Below are positions 1 through 6,743 of a DNA stretch of 64,000 nt, one piece after another. Under the pieces are notes generated by a model. The model made no database searches. It was not told the DNA's origin and saw nothing but the letters and a program-made list of their open reading frames with translations. The DNA lies in assembly GCF_011839805.1 (NCBI RefSeq), contig NZ_VWPY01000003.1, positions 120,954-184,953 of the forward strand, read 5' to 3'. The DNA comes from Kineococcus rubinsiae. GTDB lineage: Bacteria > Actinomycetota > Actinomycetes > Actinomycetales > Kineococcaceae. Position 1 is the first letter of the stretch; the number at the start of each line of letters is the position of its first letter. The position numbers were made by a program, and so were the translations under genes.

Positions 1-522
1 CGCGACAACGAGGACGACAGCGCCTGGGAGAACTGCCGCGGCGTCGGCTACTCGTTCGGCTACAACCAGGTCGAGGACGCCTCGCACTACATGGACGGCC
101 CGGCCGCGGTCCGCCACCTGCTGGACGTCGTCTCGCGCGGCGGGAACTTCCTGCTGAACGTCGGCCCCGACAGCCGCGGGCGGATCCCGGAGCTGCAGCG
201 GCAGTGCCTGGAGGGCGTCGCGGACTGGATGGAGCTGCACGCGGCCGCGGTGCACGGCACCACGGTGCTGGACGCGGCGCTCGCCTCGGCGGGCGAGGAG
301 CCCTGGGTGCGCTGGACGCGCGCGGGCGACACCGCGCACGCCGTGGTGGACGCGGCCGGCGAGGTGGCACTCGCGGCCGACCCGGCCCGGCTCGACGTCG
401 CTTCCGCCCGCCTGCTCGACGGCACGCCGGTGCCCGCCCGCGCCGAGGGCGACGGCATCGTCGTCGACGTGCCCGCCGCGAAGGTGCCCGGCCCGGTCGT
501 CGTCGCCCTGGACCTGCGGTGA
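1..522 (+). CDS. Alpha-L-fucosidase (GH29), 3' part only
   Basis: This is the C-terminal 173 residues of a GH29 alpha-L-fucosidase, which releases terminal L-fucose from plant or host glycans. The reading frame is open from base 1, so the gene starts upstream of the window. The visible part has the family's late catalytic-barrel signature, GGNFLLNVGPDSRGRIP, followed by a small C-terminal beta domain. The same NxLLLNIGPxxDGTIP block occurs in the next gene, which supports the family call. The stop codon overlaps the GTG start of that next fucosidase (GTGA), so the two are probably translated together. Family is confident; fucosyl linkage specificity cannot be read from the sequence. Confidence 0.85.
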   Translation, partial: RDNEDDSAWENCRGVGYSFGYNQVEDASHYMDGPAAVRHLLDVVSRGGNFLLNVGPDSRGRIPELQRQCLEGVADWMELHAAAVHGTTVLDAALASAGEEPWVRWTRAGDTAHAVVDAAGEVALAADPARLDVASARLLDGTPVPARAEGDGIVVDVPAAKVPGPVVVALDLR

Positions 523-2015
523 GCGCGGCCGTCTCCGCCGACGACGCGGAGCTCGCCCGGATCCGGGCCGTCGCGACCGCCGGGCCCTTCCAGCCGGAGT
601 GGCCGTCGCTGCAGACCTACGAGTCCCCGCGCTGGTACGCCGACGCCAAGTTCGGCATCTTCATCCACTGGGGCGTCTACTCGGTGCCGGCGTTCGGCAA
701 CGAGTGGTACGCGAGGAACATGTACAAGCAGGGCACGCCGGAGTTCGACCACCACGTCGCGACCTACGGCCCGCAGACCGGGTTCGGCTACAAGGACTTC
801 GTGCCGCAGTTCACGGCCGAGCACTTCGACCCGCAGCAGTGGGCCGCGACGTTCCGGCGGGCCGGGGCGCAGTTCGTCGTGCCGGTCGCCGAGCACCACG
901 ACGGGTTCGCGATGTACGACACCGCCCGCTCGCGGTGGAAGTCGTCCGCGATGGGGCCGGGCCGCGACGTGCTGGGGGACCTCGGCGCCGCGGTGCGCGA
1001 CCAGCACATGGTGCTGGGCGCCTCCTCGCACCGCGCGGAGCACTGGTGGTTCATGAACGGTGGGAACCTCTTCGACTCCGACGTGCGGGACCCGGCGTTC
1101 GCCGACCTGTACGGCCCCGCGATGCGCGAGGAGACGGCCCCGAACCAGCAGCACCTCGAGGACTGGCTGCTGCGCACGGTCGAGATCATCGACGGCTACC
1201 GCCCGCAGGTGCTGTGGTTCGACTGGTGGATCGAGCAGCCGGCGTTCGAGCCGTACCTGCGGCTGCTCGCCGCCTACTACTACAACGAGGCCGCGCGGTG
1301 GGGCCGCGAGGTCGTCATCAACTACAAGTGGGAGGCGTTCGCGCCCGGCAGCGCCGTCTACGACATCGAGCGCGGGGCCATGCCCGGGATCCACCCGCAG
1401 GTGTGGCAGAACGACACGTCGGTCTCGCGCACGTCGTGGAGCTTCGTCGAGGGCCACGAGTACAAGGGCGTCGCGGAGCTCGTCGGCGAGCTGGTCGACG
1501 TGGTCGCCAAGAACGGCGTGCTGCTGCTGAACATCGGCCCGAAGGCCGACGGCACCATCCCCGCGGCCGAGGTCGAGCTGCTGCACGGTATCGGGGACTG
1601 GCTCGACGTCAACGGCGAGGCCGTCTACGGCACGCGGCCGTGGACGATCCCGTCGGAGGGGCCGACGGAGTTCGCCGCCGGGTCCTTCGTGGACGCGACC
1701 GCCCGCGAGTACGGCTCCCGCGACGTCCGCTTCACGGCGCGCTCGAACACCACCGGTTCCTACGTCTACGCGACCGTGCTCGCGTGGCCGGAGGACGGCA
1801 CCGCCCGCATCCGCGCGTTCGGGCGGGCCTCCGGTCTGCTGCCGCTGGAGATCGCGGACGTCACGGTCCTCGGTGCGGGAGAGACGACCTCGCGCCGCAC
1901 GGGCGACGCGCTCGAGGTCGACCTGCCCGCCGAGCGGCCGAGCGGTGTCGGCGTGGTGGTCCGCGTCCGGGTCGTCGAGCCCGTCGCGGTGCGCCGCACC
2001 GACCAGTGGCACTGA
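519..2015 (+). CDS. Alpha-L-fucosidase (GH29)
   Basis: A complete 498-residue GH29 retaining alpha-L-fucosidase. The barrel begins near residue 40 with FGIFIHWGVYSVPAFGNEW, followed by EHHDGF. The likely nucleophile is Asp235 in VLWFDWW, the position of the nucleophile in characterised GH29 enzymes. The block VLLLNIGPKADGTIP and a C-terminal beta domain complete the usual architecture. I chose the GTG at 519 because it overlaps the previous stop (GTGA) and leaves a short natural N-terminus; upstream in-frame codons would run deep into the preceding gene. No signal peptide is visible, so it probably acts in the cytoplasm on imported fucosides. Two adjacent but diverged GH29 genes suggest different linkage preferences (inference). 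Confidence 0.9.
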   Translation: MSAAVSADDAELARIRAVATAGPFQPEWPSLQTYESPRWYADAKFGIFIHWGVYSVPAFGNEWYARNMYKQGTPEFDHHVATYGPQTGFGYKDFVPQFTAEHFDPQQWAATFRRAGAQFVVPVAEHHDGFAMYDTARSRWKSSAMGPGRDVLGDLGAAVRDQHMVLGASSHRAEHWWFMNGGNLFDSDVRDPAFADLYGPAMREETAPNQQHLEDWLLRTVEIIDGYRPQVLWFDWWIEQPAFEPYLRLLAAYYYNEAARWGREVVINYKWEAFAPGSAVYDIERGAMPGIHPQVWQNDTSVSRTSWSFVEGHEYKGVAELVGELVDVVAKNGVLLLNIGPKADGTIPAAEVELLHGIGDWLDVNGEAVYGTRPWTIPSEGPTEFAAGSFVDATAREYGSRDVRFTARSNTTGSYVYATVLAWPEDGTARIRAFGRASGLLPLEIADVTVLGAGETTSRRTGDALEVDLPAERPSGVGVVVRVRVVEPVAVRRTDQWH

Positions 2016-2035
2016 GCGAGCCGTTCAGCACCCCA

Positions 2036-2057
2036 CCCGGCGCCCACGGGCGCCGGG
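2036..2057. terminator. Bidirectional terminator-like hairpin
   Basis: A perfect 10-bp GC stem (CCCGGCGCCC / GGGCGCCGGG, 2-nt loop) lies between the convergent fucosidase and guanidinium exporter genes. There is no clear U-tract, as is common in actinobacteria. Confidence 0.6.
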
Positions 2058-2073
2058 CGGGGGCTCCACCGGT

Positions 2074-2388
2074 TCACGAGGTGATCTTCAACCCCACGAC
2101 CCCGCCGATGATCATCGCCAGGAAGACGAGCTTGAGGACGGACGCGGACTCCGCCCCGGTCACCATGGCGTAGGCGACCGTCACGACGGCGCCGATGCCG
2201 ACCCACACCGCGTAGGCGGTGCCGACGGGGAGGTAGCGCAGGGCGTGGGACAGCCCGACCATGCTCGCGACGACCCCCACGACGAACACCGCGGTCGGCA
2301 GCTTCCGGCTGAAGCCCTCGGAGCGGTCCAGCGCGGTGGCCCACACCGCCTCCAGCACACCGGAGATGACGAGGAACAACCACGGCAC
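2074..2388 (-). CDS. gdx: SMR-family guanidinium exporter (Gdx/SugE type)
   Basis: A 104-residue small multidrug resistance protein with four membrane helices, working as a dual-topology dimer in the inner membrane. It most resembles the SugE/Gdx branch, which exchanges guanidinium for protons. Family hallmarks visible are the essential Glu13 in SGVLEAVW, LPVGTAYAVWVGIGAV in helix 3, and the ending GGVVGLKI. I chose the GTG at 2388 because it places the glutamate at residue 13 as in E. coli SugE and has GGAGG five bases upstream; a GTG at 2400 would be inside the leader. A guanidine-III riboswitch directly upstream gives strong independent support for the substrate. No guanidine carboxylase or urea carboxylase genes are nearby. 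Confidence 0.88.
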   Translation of the reverse strand: MPWLFLVISGVLEAVWATALDRSEGFSRKLPTAVFVVGVVASMVGLSHALRYLPVGTAYAVWVGIGAVVTVAYAMVTGAESASVLKLVFLAMIIGGVVGLKITS

Positions 2389-2400
2389 GACGGCCTCCAC

Positions 2401-2442
2401 GGGCCGTCTTGTCGTCGACCGGGTACGGCACCCCTCGTCCGG
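2401..2442 (-). promoter_or_regulatory. Guanidine-III riboswitch (ykkC-III class)
   Basis: Read on the minus strand this segment starts with CCGGACGAGG, continues with GCCGTACCCGG and ends with GACAAGACGG, the conserved blocks and order of the guanidine-III aptamer as I remember it. CCGG/CCGG and GCCGT/ACGGC can pair to form the pseudoknot. The aptamer ends two bases before the GGAGG that serves the exporter start at 2388, so guanidine probably controls translation by changing access to the ribosome-binding site. The match is by eye and was not scored with a covariance model. Confidence 0.85.
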
Positions 2443-2465
2443 GAGCCCGCGGGCCGCGGGCTCCC
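2441..2465. terminator. 25-bp palindrome upstream of the riboswitch
   Basis: Two 12-base arms (GGGAGCCCGCGG / CCGCGGGCTCCC) flank one central base. The palindrome follows the minus-strand MDR reductase gene and precedes the guanidine riboswitch. It most likely terminates the reductase transcript and so separates it from the exporter. It touches the first bases of the aptamer, so an alternative fold with the riboswitch is possible. Confidence 0.55.
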
Positions 2466-2514
2466 GGCAACCGTGTCACGACCGTTGCGGGGCGGCCAGC
2501 CGGCCGCCCGGGGA

Positions 2515-3531
2515 TCAGCCCTGCGCGACCCGGACGACCATCTTGCCGGTGTTCCCGCCGCGCATGAGGTCGAGGAACCCGTCGACGGCGTGGTCGATGC
2601 CGTCCACCACGGTCTCGTCGAAGACGACCTGGCCGCTGGTGAGCCAGCCGGTCATGTCGGCCACGAAGTCGGGCAGCCGGTGGAACCAGCCGCCCACCGT
2701 GAACCCGCGCAGCGTGAGGCCGCGCGTGACCATGTTCGTGAGGTTGTCGGGCCCGGGGGTGCGCTCGGTGGAGTTGTAGGCCGAGATGGCCCCGCACAGC
2801 GCGGCACGGCCGCCGTCCTTGAACGCGTCGAGCGCGGCCTCGAGGTGGTCGCCGCCCACGTTGTCGAAGTAGACGTCGATGCCGTCGGGCGCCACCGTCG
2901 GCAGCTGCTCGCGCACGGGGCCGTCCTTGTAGTTGAACGCCGCGTCGTAGCCGTACTTCCCGGTCAGCAGCGCGACCTTCTCGGACGACCCCGCCGAGCC
3001 GACGACGCGGGCGGCGCCCTTGAGCCGCGCGATCTGGCCCGCGGCGGTGCCGACGGCCCCGGCCGCCCCGGAGATGAAGACGGTGTCGCCCGGCTTCATC
3101 CCGGCGATGTCGAGCAGCCCGACGTAGGCCGTGAGCGCCGTCATCCCGAGGATGCCGAGGTGGGCGGAGGAGGGGACACCGGGCAGGTCGGGGACGACGC
3201 GGAACTCGCCGGCGTCGCCTTGGGCGACGGTGCGCCAGCCCTGCATGTGGGACACGAGCGCGCCCACGGCGACGCTGTCCGCGGCGGACTCCACGACGCG
3301 GCCCACGGCCCCGCCGGTCATGGTCTCGCCCAGCGCGAAGGGCGGGACGTAGCTGCGTCCCTCGTTCATCCGGCCGCGCATGTACGGGTCGACGGAGAGG
3401 AACTCGTTGGCCACGCGGACCTGACCGGGCGCGAGGTCGGGGAGGTCCACCTCGACGGTGCGGAAGTCGTCGTGGGTGGGCCAGCCGTGGGGGCGGGCGA
3501 CGAGCTGGACCTGCGTGCTGCGAGTCGACAT
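2515..3531 (-). CDS. NADP-dependent MDR oxidoreductase (leukotriene/alkenal reductase-like)
   Basis: A 338-residue zinc-independent medium-chain dehydrogenase/reductase of the CurA/YncB/PTGR group, which reduces alpha,beta-unsaturated ketones and aldehydes with NADPH. It has the N-terminal block SVDPYMRGRM, the cofactor motif GAAGAVGTAAGQIARLKGA, and VDVYFDNVGG-like sequence (here GIDVYFDNVGG), all typical of the group. No zinc-ligand cysteine cluster is present. The ATG at 3531 gives the standard N-terminus; the frame extends further upstream but that part looks non-coding. The gene stands alone, followed by a hairpin. Substrate cannot be deduced beyond reactive carbonyls or quinones. Confidence 0.85.
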   Translation of the reverse strand: MSTRSTQVQLVARPHGWPTHDDFRTVEVDLPDLAPGQVRVANEFLSVDPYMRGRMNEGRSYVPPFALGETMTGGAVGRVVESAADSVAVGALVSHMQGWRTVAQGDAGEFRVVPDLPGVPSSAHLGILGMTALTAYVGLLDIAGMKPGDTVFISGAAGAVGTAAGQIARLKGAARVVGSAGSSEKVALLTGKYGYDAAFNYKDGPVREQLPTVAPDGIDVYFDNVGGDHLEAALDAFKDGGRAALCGAISAYNSTERTPGPDNLTNMVTRGLTLRGFTVGGWFHRLPDFVADMTGWLTSGQVVFDETVVDGIDHAVDGFLDLMRGGNTGKMVVRVAQG

Positions 3532-3643
3532 GCCCGCCACGGTAGGCCGCCCGGCCTGCGACCGATGACTGCGGGCGACGCCGGAGCTCCCCACCGGGCC
3601 CTCGTCGGTCTCGCCGGGGCGCTGTGACGCCGACCCGGAGCGG

Positions 3644-4150
3644 TCAGCGGTGCACGCGCTCGGCGGAGGTGATCCGGAAGACGGGGTGCTTCGGCGCCGC
3701 GGCCAGCAGTTCCGCGTCGGTCGCGGAGGCGTCGACGCCGTCGAAGAACATGCCGACCTCCCACGCCCAGCGGCGCAGGTACTCCCGCAGCAGGGCCGGC
3801 TTGTCGGCGTCGGGGACCTCCACCGCGGTGAAGGCCTCCGACCGCCGGCCGGCGCGCAGCTCGCCGGTGCCCGCGGCCCGGAGGTTGCGCACCCACTGCG
3901 TGTGGCCGCGGGGGGCCACGAGGTAGCGCGTCCCGTCGATCGTCAGGGGGTTCACGGGCGTCGTGCGCCACTCGCCGCTGGTGCGGCCGCGGACCGCGAG
4001 GACGCGGGAGCCGGCCAGCGGCAGGCCGAGGCGCGTCGAGACCGCCACGAGCGGGTTGAGCACCCGCCGGGTCAGGACGTCGGGGGCCAGGTAGCGGGGC
4101 GCCGCGCTGCCGTGAGCGGTGGTCTTGTCGGAGAGCACTGATCTCGTCAT
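3644..4150 (-). CDS. Deazaflavin (F420)-dependent nitroreductase-family protein
   Basis: A 168-residue member of the actinobacterial Ddn/FDOR split-barrel family (PF04075). The typical signature is GRTSGEWRTTPVNPL, followed by GTRYLVAPRGHTQWVRNLRAAG. Such proteins bind F420 (some bind other flavins or lipids) and reduce quinones or nitro compounds at the membrane or in the cytoplasm. The ATG at 4150 has GAGGAC just upstream. The gene diverges from a TetR regulator with 87 bases between the starts, and three copies of a 13-bp motif sit around the shared region, so it is the likely regulated target. The physiological substrate is unknown. Confidence 0.8.
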   Translation of the reverse strand: MTRSVLSDKTTAHGSAAPRYLAPDVLTRRVLNPLVAVSTRLGLPLAGSRVLAVRGRTSGEWRTTPVNPLTIDGTRYLVAPRGHTQWVRNLRAAGTGELRAGRRSEAFTAVEVPDADKPALLREYLRRWAWEVGMFFDGVDASATDAELLAAAPKHPVFRITSAERVHR

Positions 4151-4217
4151 GTCCTCAGGATGCACCCCTCGCCCCCACTGCGCAAGAGCACCGCTCTCGT
4201 CCGTGAGCACCGATCCC
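4133..4217. promoter_or_regulatory. Candidate TetR operators (three copies of a 13-bp motif)
   Basis: Three related 13-mers share the pattern GAGCACYGMTCYC: GAGCACTGATCTC at 4133, GAGCACCGCTCTC at 4186 and GAGCACCGATCCC at 4205. The middle copy contains the dyad AGAGC-ACC-GCTCT. They flank or overlap the divergent nitroreductase and TetR starts, where an autoregulating TetR protein would bind. Confidence 0.45.
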
Positions 4218-4237
4218 GCATGTGGGAGGATGGCCTC

Positions 4238-4915
4238 GTGCCTGCCGTCCCCACCGCCCGCGAGCGCGCGCGCCGCGAGCTCACCGCCGACATCCTCGAG
4301 GCCGCCCGCCGCCAGCTCGCCGAGTCCGGGGCGGCGGCGCTGTCGGTGCGCGCGGTCGCCCGCGAGCTGGGCCTGGCCTCCTCGGCGCTCTACCGCTACT
4401 TCGCCACGCGCGACGAGCTCCTGACGGCGCTGATCGTCGAGGCCTACGGCGACCTCGCCGACGCGGTGGAGGCCGCCGCCGCCCCCCGGCGCGGGCGGTC
4501 CCGGCGGGCGCGCTTCACGGGCGGGTGCCGGGCGCTGCGCGCGTGGGCCGTCGAGCACCCCCACGAGTACGCCCTCGTCCACGGTTCCCCCGTCCCCGGC
4601 TACCGCGGCGACGAGCGGACGACCGCGGCCGGCGCGCGGGCCCCGCTGGCGCTCCTCGCGGTGCTGGACGGCCTGGAGGACCCGGCCCCCGTCGCCCGCC
4701 TGGAACCCCGCCTCGCCGAGGGGGCCTCGCGGATCGCGGCGGCCGGGGCGGGCGCGGTGCCGCCCCGCCTCGTCGTGGCGGCGGCGCAGTGCTGGACGGC
4801 GCTGCTGGGCCTGGTCAGCAGCGAGCTGTTCGGTCAGCTCGCGAACACCTTCGACCCGGCCGACGCGTTCGCCGACGCCACGATCGAGGCGCTCGCCGAC
4901 CGTCTCGGGCTCTGA
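4238..4915 (+). CDS. TetR-family transcriptional regulator
   Basis: A 225-residue TetR repressor. The N-terminal helix-turn-helix spans about residues 10-55 and contains LSVRAVARELGLASSALYRYF, the family's recognition-helix pattern. The C-terminal ligand domain looks like the TetR_C_33/WHG type (HPHEYALVHGSPVPGY). I chose the GTG at 4238 because GGGAGGA lies seven bases upstream; the ATG at 4220 is in frame but would place the Shine-Dalgarno inside the gene. It is divergent from the F420-type nitroreductase and probably represses it and itself through the repeated 13-bp motif in the shared region. The inducing ligand is unknown. Confidence 0.85.
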   Translation: MPAVPTARERARRELTADILEAARRQLAESGAAALSVRAVARELGLASSALYRYFATRDELLTALIVEAYGDLADAVEAAAAPRRGRSRRARFTGGCRALRAWAVEHPHEYALVHGSPVPGYRGDERTTAAGARAPLALLAVLDGLEDPAPVARLEPRLAEGASRIAAAGAGAVPPRLVVAAAQCWTALLGLVSSELFGQLANTFDPADAFADATIEALADRLGL

Positions 4916-5073
4916 GCCGCCCGGTCCCCGAGCGGCCTGTTGGGCAACGGGTCCGGAGCCCCGACGTGCGGCCTCGCCGGGAGTGCGTCAGCGTGGGCCG
5001 CACTCCGCGGAGCCCCCGGTCGCCGGGCCGCGGGGGTCCGAACACGGCGACCGCAGACGTCCTGGAGGACGAC

Positions 5074-5427
5074 ATGGCGAGTGGTGTGGCGAGCGTGTGG
5101 GTCCCGGTGGACGACATGGACCGCGCGGTCCGCTTCTACGGGCAGACCCTGGGCCTGGAGGTGGCGTCGACGTCGCCCGTGTGGAGCGAGGTCACGGCGA
5201 ACGGGCTGATGATCGGCCTCAACGCGCGCGAGGGCACGGCCCGCCACGCCGACGGCGGCGCCGTGATCTCGTTCCAGCCCGACGGGAGCATCGACGACGA
5301 GGTGTCCCGGCTGCGCGAGGCGGGGGTCGAGTTCACCGGCGAGATCAGCGACCACGAGTGGGGTCGCATCGCGCCGTTCAAGGACAGCGAGGGCAACGAC
5401 CTGCAGTTCTACGCGCCGCCCGCCTGA
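5074..5427 (+). CDS. VOC (glyoxalase/bleomycin-resistance fold) protein
   Basis: A 117-residue single-domain vicinal-oxygen-chelate protein made of two beta-alpha-beta-beta-beta modules. Recognisable blocks are VWVPVDDMDRAVRFYGQTLGLEV at the start and FKDSEGNDLQFYAPP at the end, the usual start and end of this fold. Members are glyoxalases, dioxygenases, epimerases or antibiotic-binding proteins, and the sequence does not discriminate among them. The ATG at 5074 has GGAGGAC four bases upstream. It is preceded by 158 bases with no gene and is convergent with the LacI gene, so it appears to be a single-gene unit. Confidence 0.8.
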   Translation: MASGVASVWVPVDDMDRAVRFYGQTLGLEVASTSPVWSEVTANGLMIGLNAREGTARHADGGAVISFQPDGSIDDEVSRLREAGVEFTGEISDHEWGRIAPFKDSEGNDLQFYAPPA

Positions 5428-5452
5428 CGACGCGGCGACGGTGGGGCCGGGG

Positions 5453-6475
5453 CTACCGGCCCCGCCGGGTCGTCGACTCGCGCTCGACCACCGTGAAGCC
5501 CACCGTGACGTCGCGCGGCGCGGCCGACGGGTCGGCGATGCGGCGCTGCAGCAGCTGGACCGCCTCGTCGACGAGGTGGTCGAGGTCCGGGGCGACCGAG
5601 GACAGCGACGGGACGCGGTAGCGGGCGTCCTCGACGTCGTCGAAGCCGATGACGAGGACGTCGTCGGGCACCCGGACGCCGTGGTCGGCCAGACCGCGCA
5701 CGACGCCGAAGGCCAGGGTGTCGGTGACGCAGAAGATGCCGTCCGGCAGCTCGTCCAGCGCCAGCAGGTTCTCCGCGCAGCGCACCCCGGCGGCCTGGGT
5801 CACCCCGGCGTGGGTCGCGGTGGCGCTGACCCCGCCCTCCCGCACGGCCCGCAGGAACCCCTCGGCGCGCAGGGTGAACGCCGCGCCCTCCGGCACGACG
5901 AAGTCGGCGAGGTCGTCCAGGCTGGGTGATCCGACGATCGCGAGGCGGCGGCAGCCGCGGGACACCAGCAGCCGGGTGGCGGCCTCGGACCCCTCGAGGT
6001 TCGGCATGCTCACGTGGTCGACGGTCTGGTGCAGCTCCTGCTCGCCGAGGACCACGACCGGCACCTCCCGGCTGAGCGCGTTGATCTCCCGCTCGGACAG
6101 GCCCAGGGCCGCGATGACCAGCCCGTCGTAGGCGTTGAGCCGGGAGTCGCGGAACGCGGCCAGCTCGCCCTCGCGGCTCGCGTGCGTCTCCTCGACCACC
6201 GTCGCGAGCCCCGCCTGGGAGAACGCGAGGACGAGGCGGTGCCCGAGCTGGCTGTAGTAGTGGCTGTCCAGGGTCGGCACGGCGATGCCGACGACCCCCG
6301 TGCGCCCCTGGCGCAGGCTGCGCGCGGCGACGTTGACCTGGTAGCCGAGGCGCTCGACGGTCTCGAGGACGAGCTGGCGGGTGCGGGCGCTGACCGGCCG
6401 GCGCCCCGTGAGCGCGTTGGAGACGGTCATCGGCGAGACGCCGGCCTCCTGGGCCACGTCCCGCATGGTGACCAT
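5453..6475 (-). CDS. LacI-family repressor of the arabinofuranoside operon
   Basis: A 340-residue LacI/GalR regulator. The DNA-binding domain is residues 3-50, with MRDVAQEAGVSPMTVSNAL and the hinge region ending VNVAARSLRQGRTG. It is followed by a periplasmic-binding-protein-like sensor domain (VVGIAVPTLDSHYY, later VIGFDDVEDARY). The ATG at 6475 has GGGAGGAG upstream; the open frame continues upstream without a plausible start. It is divergent from the GH51/ABC-importer operon, whose promoter carries two copies of a pseudo-palindromic site with the central CG typical of LacI operators. The likely inducer is arabinose or an arabino-oligosaccharide (inference from context). Confidence 0.88.
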   Translation of the reverse strand: MVTMRDVAQEAGVSPMTVSNALTGRRPVSARTRQLVLETVERLGYQVNVAARSLRQGRTGVVGIAVPTLDSHYYSQLGHRLVLAFSQAGLATVVEETHASREGELAAFRDSRLNAYDGLVIAALGLSEREINALSREVPVVVLGEQELHQTVDHVSMPNLEGSEAATRLLVSRGCRRLAIVGSPSLDDLADFVVPEGAAFTLRAEGFLRAVREGGVSATATHAGVTQAAGVRCAENLLALDELPDGIFCVTDTLAFGVVRGLADHGVRVPDDVLVIGFDDVEDARYRVPSLSSVAPDLDHLVDEAVQLLQRRIADPSAAPRDVTVGFTVVERESTTRRGR

Positions 6476-6560
6476 CGAGCTCCTCCCGCTCCGCGTGCCG
6501 GACCGCGGTGAGCGCGCCGTCCCGTGGATCACGGTACAGGGACACGCAGAGGTCAGGTCC

Positions 6561-6614
6561 TTGACAGCGTCGGTGCGGCAGTTCCACTATACCGATACAC
6601 GTTTACCGATACAC
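6561..6614 (+). promoter_or_regulatory. Promoter and tandem LacI operators of the arabinofuranoside operon
   Basis: A good -35 hexamer, TTGACA, lies at 6561-6566, with CACTAT 18 bases downstream as a weak -10. The 11-mer TACCGATACAC occurs twice, at 6590-6600 and 6604-6614. The second copy extends to the dyad GTTTACCGATACAC, which matches its own complement at 10 of 14 positions around a central CG. The 14-bp spacing would put two repressor dimers 1.3 helical turns apart, covering the -10 and start region. Confidence 0.65.
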
Positions 6615-6743
6615 ACTCGTGCACGACCGCACCGACGAGGGTGCGCGACGGCCACGAGGCGACGACCAGACCTCTTGCGGAGCAGCGCTGCTCGACCCTC
6701 CGGGCCGGTTGCCCGCACCACCCCGATCTCCTGCGAGGACCGC

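Noticed and set aside
87..2012. A 641-residue open frame on the minus strand across the fucosidase genes
   Set aside because: Its product is Arg/Val/Asp-rich without domains, and it mirrors the GC-skewed third positions of a clear GH29 gene on the other strand.
4160..4237. Longer TetR start at 4160 or 4220
   Set aside because: The strong GGGAGGA lies at 4224-4230, after both of those starts, and suits GTG at 4238 instead.
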